Origin: Mesorhizobium sp. SCN 65-20
GTDB lineage: Bacteria > Pseudomonadota > Alphaproteobacteria > Rhizobiales > Rhizobiaceae
Assembly: GCA_001724355.1 (NCBI GenBank)
Contig: MEEF01000033.1
Location: forward strand, 1 to 64,000
Direction: 5' to 3'
Length of the DNA: 64,000 bases
Positions 19,612-28,055 of this stretch are shown here, piece after piece. The notes beneath the pieces were generated by a model, which saw only the letters and a program-made list of their open reading frames with translations, had not been told where the DNA came from and searched no databases. The position numbers and the translations under genes were made by a program. Position 1 is the stretch's first letter. Every line of letters starts with the position of its first letter.

Positions 19612-21022
19612 GCGCCGCGATCAGCGCCGCCAGCATCGCCTGCGGCTTGTAGTGCAGCTTCGAAGGCGTCAGGCCCAGCCTCACGACGACCATTTCCTCC
19701 GACGGCACGATGGCGACCGACTGCCCGTCATGCCCCTGAATCCAGAACGTATCCGCAGGCAAGTCGAAGCCGGCATCGGGGTTGGCGCCGGGCGGCGCGC
19801 CGCCCTCCGGCCCGCGCAGCCAGAGCTGGCCGCGCCCGTATTCGCCATTCGATGCGGGTGCTGCCTCGCGCATCCAGCCGACATAGCCTTCGGGCAGGAT
19901 GCGACCTCCCTGCCAGACCCCATCCTGCAGCAGCAGTTGGCCGAAGCGGGCCCAGTCATGGGCCGTCGCATAGAGATAGGACGAACCCGCATAGGTGCCG
20001 CGGGCGTCCGCCTCGAGCACAGCGCTCGTCATGCCGACCGGACCGAACAGCCTTTCGCGCGGCAAGGCCAGGGCCCGCGCCGGATCGCCGACAGCATCCT
20101 GCCACAGCCGCGACAGGATCAGCGTCGTGCCGCTGGAATAGGAAAACACCTTGCCGACCTCGCCCGCGAGCGGCTTGGCAGAAGCGAAGCTCGCCATGTC
20201 CGGCTCGAGGTAGAGCATGCGCGTGACGTCGGCCACGTCGCCATAATCCTCGTTGAACTCGAGCCCGCTCGACATCGCCATCAGGTCGGCGAGGCTGATG
20301 GCCGCCCGACCGTCTGATTTCCACGCCTCGAACAGGCCGGTCTGGTCGACGGACATCTTGCCGTCGGCGACCAGCGTGCCGATGATCGCCGCGGTGACCG
20401 TCTTGGTCATCGACCAGCCGAGCAGCGGCGTCGATGCGTCGAAGCCTTCGGCATAGCGCTCGCCGACCACTCGGCCGCTCTTGACCACCACGATCGCCCG
20501 CATTCCAGGTCCCGCCAGACCGGCGTCGTCCAGGACCGCCTGTAATTCCGGCGTTTGCGACGCCTCGACCCGCTCGCCCTCGGGCCAGAGCGCGTCTCCG
20601 TTGGGCGCCCCCGGGGGCGGCACGGCCCCAAGCGTTGCCGCAGCCAGGTCACCGTCGGGCACCGTGGTGCAGCCGGCTCCCTCCTGTTCGAGCGCAAGCC
20701 CCTTGCCGAACAGGCCGAACAGTCCCGCCCGCACGGTGCCCGCGCTGTCGTCGACGTCGACTGACATCAGCCTGAGCAGGGGATGGCCGGGCGCCTGCAC
20801 GTCGTCGGCAAGCACCTGTCCGGCGTCGCGGCCCGCAACGAACACGTTGGAGCAGACGATCTTCGCCGCATAGCCGGAGCCGACGCGGATCAGCGCCGGC
20901 GGCGCGAAGTAAAGCCACATGAAAAGCCCGCCGACCAAAAGGATCAGCGCAGCAGCCAGCCACCTGGCTATCCGTCCTGCCCGCCGCATCGCTTCCCCCG
21001 TCCCGCGCCGTTCTTTCGCCAT
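19604..21022 (-). CDS. Membrane-anchored serine hydrolase, beta-lactamase/NylB-like
   Basis: A 472-residue protein with an N-terminal membrane segment (about residues 20-40) and a beta-lactamase-fold hydrolase domain. The nucleophile box S204-M-T-K207 and a YSSG motif in the second box position are seen. This architecture matches the 6-aminohexanoate-dimer hydrolase/class C-like group, whose natural substrates are mostly unknown. An ATG 11 codons downstream (20989), with GGGGGAA before it, is an alternative start. Confidence 0.82.
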   Translation of the reverse strand: MAKERRGTGEAMRRAGRIARWLAAALILLVGGLFMWLYFAPPALIRVGSGYAAKIVCSNVFVAGRDAGQVLADDVQAPGHPLLRLMSVDVDDSAGTVRAGLFGLFGKGLALEQEGAGCTTVPDGDLAAATLGAVPPPGAPNGDALWPEGERVEASQTPELQAVLDDAGLAGPGMRAIVVVKSGRVVGERYAEGFDASTPLLGWSMTKTVTAAIIGTLVADGKMSVDQTGLFEAWKSDGRAAISLADLMAMSSGLEFNEDYGDVADVTRMLYLEPDMASFASAKPLAGEVGKVFSYSSGTTLILSRLWQDAVGDPARALALPRERLFGPVGMTSAVLEADARGTYAGSSYLYATAHDWARFGQLLLQDGVWQGGRILPEGYVGWMREAAPASNGEYGRGQLWLRGPEGGAPPGANPDAGFDLPADTFWIQGHDGQSVAIVPSEEMVVVRLGLTPSKLHYKPQAMLAALIAALR

Positions 21023-21218
21023 CGAATTGCCGTCATTCCTCCCGCAAATTCCAAAGGCTGTCGAGAACGATCAACGGTTTATTCACCATGATCGGCGAAG
21101 ACAGGGAGGGGATATGCGGTCTCGTGGGGAACCGCCGGTCCATCACACAATCTGACTGGTCGCAAGGCCAGCCCCATAGCCAGTTTTCGGCCGGTCGCAC
21201 CGGCCCCAAGGAGATGTG

Positions 21219-22025
21219 ATGCGCCGCGTTTCGGCTCTCGTGCTGCTCGGTTTCCTCGGCGCCTGCTCGACCGCAGATACCCTATCGCTGGCTCCCGCCG
21301 GCAACACGACCGTTTCGTCAGCCAGCGTTTCGGTCAAGAACCCCCGCTTCAGCGACAGCGACCCGCATGAATGGGACAGCGGCGCCCCCTGGACCTACGC
21401 CGTCCATGGCACCGACGTGTCGAAGTACCAGACCTCGATCGACTGGACGACGGCCAGGAACAGCGGCATCTCGTTTGCCTTCATCAAGGCGACTGAAGGC
21501 GGCGACCGCATCGACGACTATTTCGACGAACACTGGCGCGAGACCAAGGCCGCCGGCGTGCCGCGCGGCGCATATCATTTCTACTATTTCTGCCGGCCCG
21601 CGGCCGAACAGGCCCGCTGGTTCATCAAGAACGTGCCCAACGAGGCGTCGGCCCTGCCCCCGATCCTCGACATGGAGTGGAACCCGCAGTCGCCGACCTG
21701 CAAGCTCAGGCCGCCCGCCGCCACGGTGCGGAGCGAAATGAAGATATTCCTCGACATCGTCGAGAGGCATTACGGCAAGAAGCCGATCATCTACACCTCC
21801 GTCGACTTCTTCGACGACAACGATCTCTCCAGCTTCCGCGGCTATCCCTACTGGCTGCGTTCGGTCGCCGGCCATCCGACGCAGAAATACGGCAGCCACC
21901 CCTTCACCTTCTGGCAGTACACCGGCACCGGCGTCGTTCCCGGCATCAGGGGCAACGCCGACATCAACGTGTTCAACGGCACCGAGGCGCACTGGAGAAA
22001 GTGGCTGGCGGCCAACACCAGATAG
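21219..22025 (+). CDS. GH25-family lysozyme, lipoprotein
   Basis: A 268-residue muramidase of glycoside hydrolase family 25. The N-terminus is a lipoprotein signal with lipobox LGAC. The catalytic domain starts at HGTDVSKYQ and holds the acidic DMEW motif and the FWQYTGTG strand typical of the TIM-like barrel. It should cut peptidoglycan from the periplasm or outer membrane side. AAGGAG stands just before the ATG at 21219. Confidence 0.9.
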   Translation: MRRVSALVLLGFLGACSTADTLSLAPAGNTTVSSASVSVKNPRFSDSDPHEWDSGAPWTYAVHGTDVSKYQTSIDWTTARNSGISFAFIKATEGGDRIDDYFDEHWRETKAAGVPRGAYHFYYFCRPAAEQARWFIKNVPNEASALPPILDMEWNPQSPTCKLRPPAATVRSEMKIFLDIVERHYGKKPIIYTSVDFFDDNDLSSFRGYPYWLRSVAGHPTQKYGSHPFTFWQYTGTGVVPGIRGNADINVFNGTEAHWRKWLAANTR

Positions 22026-22217
22026 GCCGCGCCCGGGGCCGCGAACGCCGCGTGCCCATTGGATTTCGCATGGCAGATGCGACAACAAGAGGGAGTGTGG
22101 GCACCGTCCCCGTCCTGTAGAAGCCTGCCTGAGCCATTCTGCCTGCATGCGGCCTGCTTTTCGCCATTCGGCGAAAGCATGACGCCGACGCGACAGGCAA
22201 TAGCAAGAGACGTGCCC

Positions 22218-23513
22218 ATGAAACTGCTGAGCAAAGCCCTCGCCGCCCTCCTTGTCACTGCTACCGCGGTGCCCGCGCTTGCCCAGGAATGCGGCGACGA
22301 TTTCGCCACCTGGAAGCAGAACCTGGCGAACGAGGCCCGCGCCGCCGGCGTCGGCGAGAAGGGGCTCGCAGCCCTTGCCGGCGCGACCCTCGATCCCAAG
22401 GTGCTGGAGCGCGACCGCGCCCAGGGCGTGTTCTCGCAGACCTTCATCCAGTTCTCCGAGCGCATGATCAGCGACTACCGGCTCAAGCACGGCGCGTCCA
22501 ACCTCCAGAAGTACGGGCAGTATTTTGCCAAGGGCGAGCAGGATTACGGCGTGCCGGGACCGGTCGTCGCCGCATTCTGGGCGCTCGAAACCGATTTCGG
22601 CGCCGTGCAGGGCAATTTCAACTCGCTCAACGCGCTGGTGACGCTCGGACATGACTGCCGGCGTCCAGACCTGTTCAGGCCGCAGATCATCCCGCTCCTG
22701 ACCCTCATGGACCGCGGCGTGCTGCCGGTCGACGTCAAGGGCGCATGGGCAGGCGAAATCGGCCAGACGCAGATCCTGCCGACCGACTATCTCGCACGCG
22801 GCGTCGACGGCGACGGCGACGGCATCGTCGACCTGCGCAACAGCCCGGCCGACGTCATCCTGACGACGGCCCGCAAGATCGAGTCGCGTGGATGGAAGCG
22901 CGGCGAGCCCTGGGTCCAGGAAATCCGTGTTCCCGCCGAGATGAACTGGGAGCTCACCGGCCGCACCAACAAGCTGCCGCTTGCCGACTGGTCCAAGATG
23001 GGCGTCACCAACCGCGACGGCAGCCAGTTGCAGGACAACGGCCTCAAGGCCGCCATCGTCCTGCCCATGGGTCGCAAGGGCCCGGCTTTCCTGACCTACG
23101 ACAATTATGACGTCTATCTCGAGTGGAACCAGTCGGCGACCTACACGCTGACCGCCGCCAACCTTGCGGCCCGGCTCGCAGGCCAGCCCGCCTTCGATCG
23201 TGGCAACCCGGATGCAGGCCTCACCGGCGAGGCCATGAAGCAGCTCCAGCAGAAGCTTGCCGACAAGGGCTACGACGTCGGCGGCATCGACGGCATCCTC
23301 GGCACCAACACCCGCGAGGCCATCCGCCAGGAGCAGATGCGCCTCAAGCTGCCGGTCGGGAACAGGGAGGGATTCCAACGCCTTGCCGCTGGAACCCCAT
23401 TCTTCGCTTCACTCCTGGCCTACCCGAACAACGACGCCCCATCGCCGTGCCTCGGCTCCCAGCCAAGTTCTGAGCGAGCCTTGTCACCACTCAGCCGCTG
23501 GCTGATTGCGTAA
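22218..23513 (+). CDS. Periplasmic lytic murein transglycosylase (MltB-type) with altered C-terminal tail
   Basis: About 431 residues: signal peptide (MKLLSKALAALL, cut after ALA), an MltB/SLT_2 catalytic domain with AFWALETDFGAVQGNF (the glutamate is catalytic in the family) and a C-terminal PG_binding_1 domain from about residue 335. After ...EQMRLKLPV the sequence stops resembling the domain's usual end. A GGIPTP-like continuation is seen in another frame, so a small frameshift is possible. The resulting tail overlaps the convergent epimerase gene by 94 bp. The start at 22218 gives the signal peptide; an ATG at 22179 is an alternative. Confidence 0.85.
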   Translation: MKLLSKALAALLVTATAVPALAQECGDDFATWKQNLANEARAAGVGEKGLAALAGATLDPKVLERDRAQGVFSQTFIQFSERMISDYRLKHGASNLQKYGQYFAKGEQDYGVPGPVVAAFWALETDFGAVQGNFNSLNALVTLGHDCRRPDLFRPQIIPLLTLMDRGVLPVDVKGAWAGEIGQTQILPTDYLARGVDGDGDGIVDLRNSPADVILTTARKIESRGWKRGEPWVQEIRVPAEMNWELTGRTNKLPLADWSKMGVTNRDGSQLQDNGLKAAIVLPMGRKGPAFLTYDNYDVYLEWNQSATYTLTAANLAARLAGQPAFDRGNPDAGLTGEAMKQLQQKLADKGYDVGGIDGILGTNTREAIRQEQMRLKLPVGNREGFQRLAAGTPFFASLLAYPNNDAPSPCLGSQPSSERALSPLSRWLIA

Positions 23514-24292
23514 CCGCGCGCCCATTCTCCGAGCTCTTCGGCTGCCTGATCGGCGCTGATGACGCGCAATTCGGGCTCGCCTGTCCCCAAGTGCCGCGCC
23601 ACGATTGGCACGATGTCGCCAATGGCCATCCCTTCGATCGCCGAGCCATTGTAGACGGCTCCCGGCCGCGCCTTTTCCGTGACCAGCAGGTACAGCTCGG
23701 CGAGGTCCTCGGCGTGGACGAGCGGCCAGACCACCTCCGCCGAACCGATGACATCCACAGAACTGCCCTCGCGCATCGCCTCTGTGAACGACGAGAACAC
23801 CCCGCCCTCGCCGGAATAGACCATCGCCGGATGCACAACCGTGCCTTCGACCTCCGGCGCTGAGAGAACGCGCTTCATGTTATCGATCATCCAGCCAAAG
23901 GCCGGCAGCGGATCGAACGGGCTGTCCTCCGTCGCGACCCGGTCACCGGTGGCGCCGAACAGCCAGCACCCGCCGGTGTAGACGAAGCGCGGCCGCTTCG
24001 GCATCGCACCAAGCGCGGGCAATAACGCGTCTAGCAGCGCCGTCTCGACCTCGCCCATGTCGTCGCCAAAGTCGGCAGCTGCATGGATCACGGCATCGAC
24101 AGGCGGAAGCTTGCCGACCCATTCGCCGGGCGCACGCAGGTCGCCGAGCAGCGGAATTGCTCCTGCAGCCACCAGACGCTCCGCCGATGCTTGGGAACGT
24201 GCGAGGCCGGTCACCTCGTGGCCGCCCTCGACCAGACGCTGGAGAATATGGCGACCGATGAAACCGGTGCCGCCGAGAAGAAAAACGTGCAT
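23420..24292 (-). CDS. NAD-dependent epimerase/dehydratase (extended SDR-like)
   Basis: A 290-residue Rossmann-fold protein. The N-terminal dinucleotide motif GGTGFIGRHI is immediate after the ATG. A usual catalytic YxxxK is not clear: the position where it would be expected reads WMIDNMK. It may therefore be an atypical SDR such as an NmrA/YwnB-like oxidoreductase. Substrate unknown. The frame runs upstream to 24355 but the Rossmann motif places the start at 24292. Confidence 0.78.
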   Translation of the reverse strand: MHVFLLGGTGFIGRHILQRLVEGGHEVTGLARSQASAERLVAAGAIPLLGDLRAPGEWVGKLPPVDAVIHAAADFGDDMGEVETALLDALLPALGAMPKRPRFVYTGGCWLFGATGDRVATEDSPFDPLPAFGWMIDNMKRVLSAPEVEGTVVHPAMVYSGEGGVFSSFTEAMREGSSVDVIGSAEVVWPLVHAEDLAELYLLVTEKARPGAVYNGSAIEGMAIGDIVPIVARHLGTGEPELRVISADQAAEELGEWARGYAISQRLSGDKARSELGWEPRHGDGASLFG

Positions 24293-24414
24293 GGGGAAGG
24301 CCTTGAAGTGAGCAGTGAACGTGGGTTGCGTAGATCGGAACAGACCCACGGCCATTCAAGCCGCGCTTCCCAATTCCCTGTTCGCCAATCACAATTCCCC
24401 TCTCGCCTGTACCC

Positions 24415-25638
24415 TCACTCCGCCGCCATCGTCTCCAGGCTGGCGAAGCCCTGCGGCGCGTCGCCCTCGTCGAACGGCGTCGTCACCTCTACGAAGGTAT
24501 CGGGGTAGAACCCGTTGAAGCGGGTCCTGAGCGACAGCGAGTAGGCGCCGATATGACCGATCTCGATCCAGTCGCCGGTGTCGATCGTTTCCGGCAGCCA
24601 GAACGGCCGCGACAGGATGTCGACGGAATCACAGGTCGCCCCGCACACCTTGAACGGCACGATGGTGCCGGCGTCGCCGTTGCGCGTACGGATCGCCGGG
24701 TCCGGGATGAAGCGCGCAGGCAGGGTGATCTTGCCCGTCCAGGAATCCGACAGCGACGCCCAGATGCCGTCGTTGATGTAGAGCCGCCTGCCCTTGCGCA
24801 AGAGCACCCGCACGATCAGCGACAGGCAGCGCGCCACGATCACCCGCCCCGGCTCCGCCACCAGCGGCATGTCGTCGAACTGGTATTCCTTCAGGTCGGC
24901 GCGGAGGCGCGACATGATCTGCTCGATCGACGGCATGACCGGCTTGCGGCGGTTGGGATCGTAACCGTATTCGGCCGGAAAGCCGCCGCCGACGTCGAGC
25001 CCGGCAAGATCGAACGACACGCGGTTGCGCACCCAGTCGACCGACGCCAGCGCCCGCTCGTAGGTGTCCGGATCCTCGATCTGGCTTCCGACATGGAAGC
25101 ATAGGCCGACCTTGTAGCCGTAGCGGTTGAGCCGGTCGGCGAGTTCCACCGCATTCGCCGGCCCTGCCCCGAACTTCTTCGACAACTCGTAGGCCGCCGA
25201 GCCCTTGGTCTGCACCCGCACGAAGACGGTGATCGCTCCCGGGTCTATGTCCAGCGCCCGCACCACCCGGTTCAGCTTGTTGATCTCGTCCTCGTGGTCG
25301 ATCGCGATGACGCGGATGCCGTAGGTCTCCAGCGCCAGCCTGATGTCCGACTGCGCCTTGACCGGATGCATGTAGATCATCTCGGCTTCCTTGGAGACCT
25401 CGCGCACCGCCGCGAACTCGCCCGGGGATGCCACGTCGAACATCGTAACCCCGGCCTCCACCAGGGCCTTCAGCACGATCAGTTCGCCATTGGTCTTCAC
25501 CGCATAGGCGGTCTTGCCGGGAAACATGTCCATGAAGGCTCTGGCGTCCGCCTTGAGCACCTCCGGCCGGAAGCAATAGACCGGAGCATCGGGACGGAGA
25601 GCGAGGGTGGCCTCGCGTGCATTCTCGAATCGCTGCAT
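24415..25638 (-). CDS. PLP-dependent ornithine/lysine decarboxylase (group IV)
   Basis: Decarboxylates a basic amino acid to a polyamine precursor (putrescine or cadaverine). The 407-residue alanine-racemase-fold enzyme has the PLP lysine K48 in YAVKTN, the HVGSQ and GGGFPAEY motifs, the phosphate-binding EPGR and the catalytic cysteine region CGATCDSVD. Ornithine is the most likely substrate, but bifunctional ornithine/lysine enzymes share all these motifs. AGGAG-like GGGAGCTCC precedes the ATG on the minus strand. Confidence 0.87.
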   Translation of the reverse strand: MQRFENAREATLALRPDAPVYCFRPEVLKADARAFMDMFPGKTAYAVKTNGELIVLKALVEAGVTMFDVASPGEFAAVREVSKEAEMIYMHPVKAQSDIRLALETYGIRVIAIDHEDEINKLNRVVRALDIDPGAITVFVRVQTKGSAAYELSKKFGAGPANAVELADRLNRYGYKVGLCFHVGSQIEDPDTYERALASVDWVRNRVSFDLAGLDVGGGFPAEYGYDPNRRKPVMPSIEQIMSRLRADLKEYQFDDMPLVAEPGRVIVARCLSLIVRVLLRKGRRLYINDGIWASLSDSWTGKITLPARFIPDPAIRTRNGDAGTIVPFKVCGATCDSVDILSRPFWLPETIDTGDWIEIGHIGAYSLSLRTRFNGFYPDTFVEVTTPFDEGDAPQGFASLETMAAE

Positions 25639-25795
25639 GGGAGCTCCTCGTGTGCGGGCTGAAATCTAACCTAAGCGGACCGCGATGCAACCCGCGCCTC
25701 CTGCCCCCGCTTGCGTCAGGCCATCGGAAACGGGTGGCCCTACCGCAGGACCGCGACTAACGCTTGGATGTGACAATCAGACAAAGGATTCGGGA

Positions 25796-26692
25796 ATGAA
25801 CGCGAGAGATTGGGCGAAGTTGCTCTTCCTGGGTGCGATCTGGGGCGGTTCCTTCTTCTTCGTCCACATCGCGGTGGCCGAGATCGAGCCGCTCAAGCTG
25901 GTGCTGTTCCGGGTGCTGATCGCCGCCTCGGCGCTGCACGTCTACTTGCTCCTGCGCGGCCCTTCGTTCCGCCTCGCCCTCCCCCATGCGGCGACGCTGG
26001 TCGGCCTGTCGCTCCTCAACAACGTCATCCCGTTCTCGCTGATCTTCGCCGGCCAGACCGAGATCGGCGCGGGCCTCGCCTCGGTGCTCAACGCGACGAC
26101 GCCGTTCTGGACACTGGTCGTGGCCAACATGCTGACCAGCGACGAGAAGCTGACCTGGAATAAGCTTGCCGGCATCGTGCTCGGGATAGGCGGTACGGCA
26201 GTGATGATCGGGCCGGGCCTGGTGGCCGGTCTCGGCGGCCCGGTCTGGGCAAAAATGGCCCTGATCGGCGCATCGCTCTCCTATGCGTTGGCGCTGATGG
26301 TCGCGAGACGGCTCCGCGGCGTGCCGCCGGCGATCGTCGCGACCGGACAGTTGACGTCATCGACCCTGATCATGATCCCGGTCGTGCTCGTCATGCACGG
26401 CACCACCGGCCTGTTCGCCGCCAGCTCCGGTGCCTGGATGGCCGTCTTCGCGCTCGCTCTGCTGTCGACCGCCTTCGCCTACATCCTGTTCTTCGGGCTG
26501 GTCGCCTCGGCCGGCGCGACCAACACGTCGCTCGTCACGCTGATCGTGCCGGCCAGCGCGATCCTGCTCAGCGTCACCTTCCTCGGCGAAAAGCTCGAGC
26601 CGTTCGAGCTGGGCGGCATGGCGCTCATAGCGCTGGGCCTGGTGACCATCGACGGGCGCCTGTTCAGGCGGCGTCAGCCGGCGGGTGCATGA
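25796..26692 (+). CDS. EamA/DMT-family membrane transporter
   Basis: A 298-residue protein with about ten hydrophobic helices in two EamA repeats (AKLLFLGAIWGGSF at the first helix, conserved NATTPFWT in helix 4). Substrate unknown. Divergent from the decarboxylase gene; an export role for a related amine cannot be shown. Start at 25796 after AAAGGATTC; the earlier in-frame start at 25685 has no family support. Confidence 0.87.
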   Translation: MNARDWAKLLFLGAIWGGSFFFVHIAVAEIEPLKLVLFRVLIAASALHVYLLLRGPSFRLALPHAATLVGLSLLNNVIPFSLIFAGQTEIGAGLASVLNATTPFWTLVVANMLTSDEKLTWNKLAGIVLGIGGTAVMIGPGLVAGLGGPVWAKMALIGASLSYALALMVARRLRGVPPAIVATGQLTSSTLIMIPVVLVMHGTTGLFAASSGAWMAVFALALLSTAFAYILFFGLVASAGATNTSLVTLIVPASAILLSVTFLGEKLEPFELGGMALIALGLVTIDGRLFRRRQPAGA

Positions 26693-26719
26693 CCCCGTAG
26701 CCGAAGGGTTGCGTCATGC

Positions 26720-26792
26720 GCAAATCGTAGTGGGGCAGCATCCTTTCGCGTGTCCGATGGGACACGCTCCGCTGTCGCCCTAACCGATTTGC
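26720..26792. repeat. Nested inverted repeats downstream of the transporter gene
   Basis: Outer arms GCAAATCG (26720-26727) and CGATTTGC (26785-26792) enclose an inner perfect hairpin GCGTGTCC-GATG-GGACACGC (26748-26767). No long T-run follows, so it is not a textbook terminator. It could be an RNA structure at the transporter mRNA 3' end or a separate element. Confidence 0.6.
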
Positions 26793-26851
26793 CACATTTT
26801 CTCCACAAGCGTTTCCGGCTCATTTACCAAGCGAATCCAACGCCTAAGCGC

Positions 26852-26902
26852 AAAAAATGTGTCGCGCAGCACATGATTCTGTCGCAATGCAGCACATTTT
26901 TT
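26852..26902. promoter_or_regulatory. Long-spaced palindrome before the small membrane gene
   Basis: Perfect 10-bp inverted repeat AAAAAATGTG (26852) and CACATTTTTT (26893). Between the arms a motif TGTCGC-(N0 or 3)-GCAGCACAT occurs twice. The right arm abuts a possible -35 element. It could be an operator or an AT-rich upstream element. Confidence 0.4.
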
Positions 26903-26904
26903 CC

Positions 26905-26932
26905 TTGTGTGTGGCTGAAATGCCCCTAGATT
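26905..26932 (+). promoter_or_regulatory. Possible sigma70 promoter of the small membrane gene
   Basis: TTGTGT (26905-26910), 16-bp spacer, TAGATT (26927-26932), about 33 bp before the ATG. Hexamer matches are partial, so this is tentative. Confidence 0.3.
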
Positions 26933-26964
26933 CCGACGCATGGCTTGCGAAGAGGAGGCTATGC

Positions 26965-27051
26965 ATGGGACTGACTAGGTCAATCAATGCACTCATGATC
27001 TGCGCTGCCTTTGCCTTCATCGGCGCGCTCATTGTTGGAGTTCTTCCATAG
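26965..27051 (+). CDS. 28-residue single-helix membrane peptide, unknown function
   Basis: A short gene with an AGGAGG ribosome binding site 6-7 nt upstream of ATG. The product begins MGLTRSINAL and then runs as one hydrophobic helix to the end (MICAAFAFIGALIVGVLP). No charged residue follows the helix, so an N-in orientation is plausible. A strong Rho-independent terminator starts 50 bp after the TAG, so it looks like a complete single-gene transcription unit. I recognise no family. The same frame is open upstream to 26857, but that part has no ribosome binding site. Confidence 0.65.
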   Translation: MGLTRSINALMICAAFAFIGALIVGVLP

Positions 27052-27100
27052 GCCGCTAGACGGCGGAAGATAGTAGCACCTCTAGGTGGAGCTTCGAAAA

Positions 27101-27127
27101 GGTCGGGACGCAAGTCCCGGCCTTTTT
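27101..27127. terminator. Bidirectional Rho-independent terminator
   Basis: GGTCGGGAC-GCAA-GTCCCGGCC followed by TTTTT on plus (ends the small membrane gene). Read on minus it is followed by TTTTCG after the metF stop. Stem of nine pairs with one G-T. Confidence 0.9.
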
Positions 27128-27140
27128 GGTTTCCTGGGAC

Positions 27141-28055
27141 TCAGGCGGCAGCCGAGCCCGGCACGTTCTCGCGCGGCCGGATGCCGATCATGTGGCAAAC
27201 GGCGAACACCAGGTCGGCGCGGTTCATCGTGTAGAAGTGGAAGTCGTTGACGCCGCGCTCGACGAGGTCGAGCACCTGCTCCACCGCCACCGCCGAAGCC
27301 ACCAGCGCATGGGTCTGCGGGTCCTTGTCCAGGCCCTCGAAGCGCTCGGCCAGCCACTTCGGCACATGCGCGCCGCAGCGGGCCGAGAAATTGGCCACCT
27401 GCGCAAAGCTATGGATCGGCAGCACGCCAGGCACGATCGGGATGTAGATTCCGGCCTTGCGCGCGCGCTCGACGTAGCGCTCATAGAGGTCGTTGTCGAA
27501 GAAGAACTGGGTGATCGCCCGCGTCGCACCATTGTCGACCTTGCGCTTGAGCATGTCGAAATCGGTGACAAAGTCCGGGCTTTCAGGATGCTTTTCCGGA
27601 TAGGCCGACACCGAGATGTCGAAGTCGCCCTGCGCCTTGAGCGCGCCCACCAGTTCGGCCCCGTTGGCATAGCCGCCGGGATGGGGTCGATAAGCCGCGC
27701 CCACGCCCTCCGCGGGATCGCCGCGCAGCGCCACGAAGCGCGTGACGCCCATGGCTGCGAATTCGGAGATCACCTGGTCCACCTGCTCGCGCTCGGCGTC
27801 CACGCAGGTCATGTGCGCGGCCGGCGTCAGCGTCGTCTCGTCCAGGATGCGCTTGACCGTGCGGGCGGTGCGCTCGCGCGTCGTGCCGCCGGCACCGTAG
27901 GTCACCGAGACGAACTGCGGCTTGAGCGGCTCGAGGCGGGTCACCGTATCCCACAGCCGCGCTTCCATCTCGTCGTTCTTGGGAGGAAAGAACTCGAAGG
28001 AAACGCGGATCTTGTCGCCGATGTCGGATCGCCTGGAGAGCTGGTACTGGTTCAT
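27141..28055 (-). CDS. metF: MetF, 5,10-methylenetetrahydrofolate reductase
   Basis: Flavoprotein that reduces methylene-THF to methyl-THF, the methyl donor for methionine synthase. The 304-residue TIM barrel starts with the SFEFFPPK motif (E21 is the family's catalytic glutamate position), then QFVSVTYGAGG and ALRGDP. Its ATG shares one base with the stop of the upstream ArsR-methyltransferase gene (TGATG), so it is the second gene of that operon and probably shares its operator. Confidence 0.95.
   Translation of the reverse strand: MNQYQLSRRSDIGDKIRVSFEFFPPKNDEMEARLWDTVTRLEPLKPQFVSVTYGAGGTTRERTARTVKRILDETTLTPAAHMTCVDAEREQVDQVISEFAAMGVTRFVALRGDPAEGVGAAYRPHPGGYANGAELVGALKAQGDFDISVSAYPEKHPESPDFVTDFDMLKRKVDNGATRAITQFFFDNDLYERYVERARKAGIYIPIVPGVLPIHSFAQVANFSARCGAHVPKWLAERFEGLDKDPQTHALVASAVAVEQVLDLVERGVNDFHFYTMNRADLVFAVCHMIGIRPRENVPGSAAA

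Noticed and set aside
26844-27113. An 89-codon minus-strand frame across the small membrane gene
   Set aside because: It has no ribosome binding site and runs through the terminator and palindrome.
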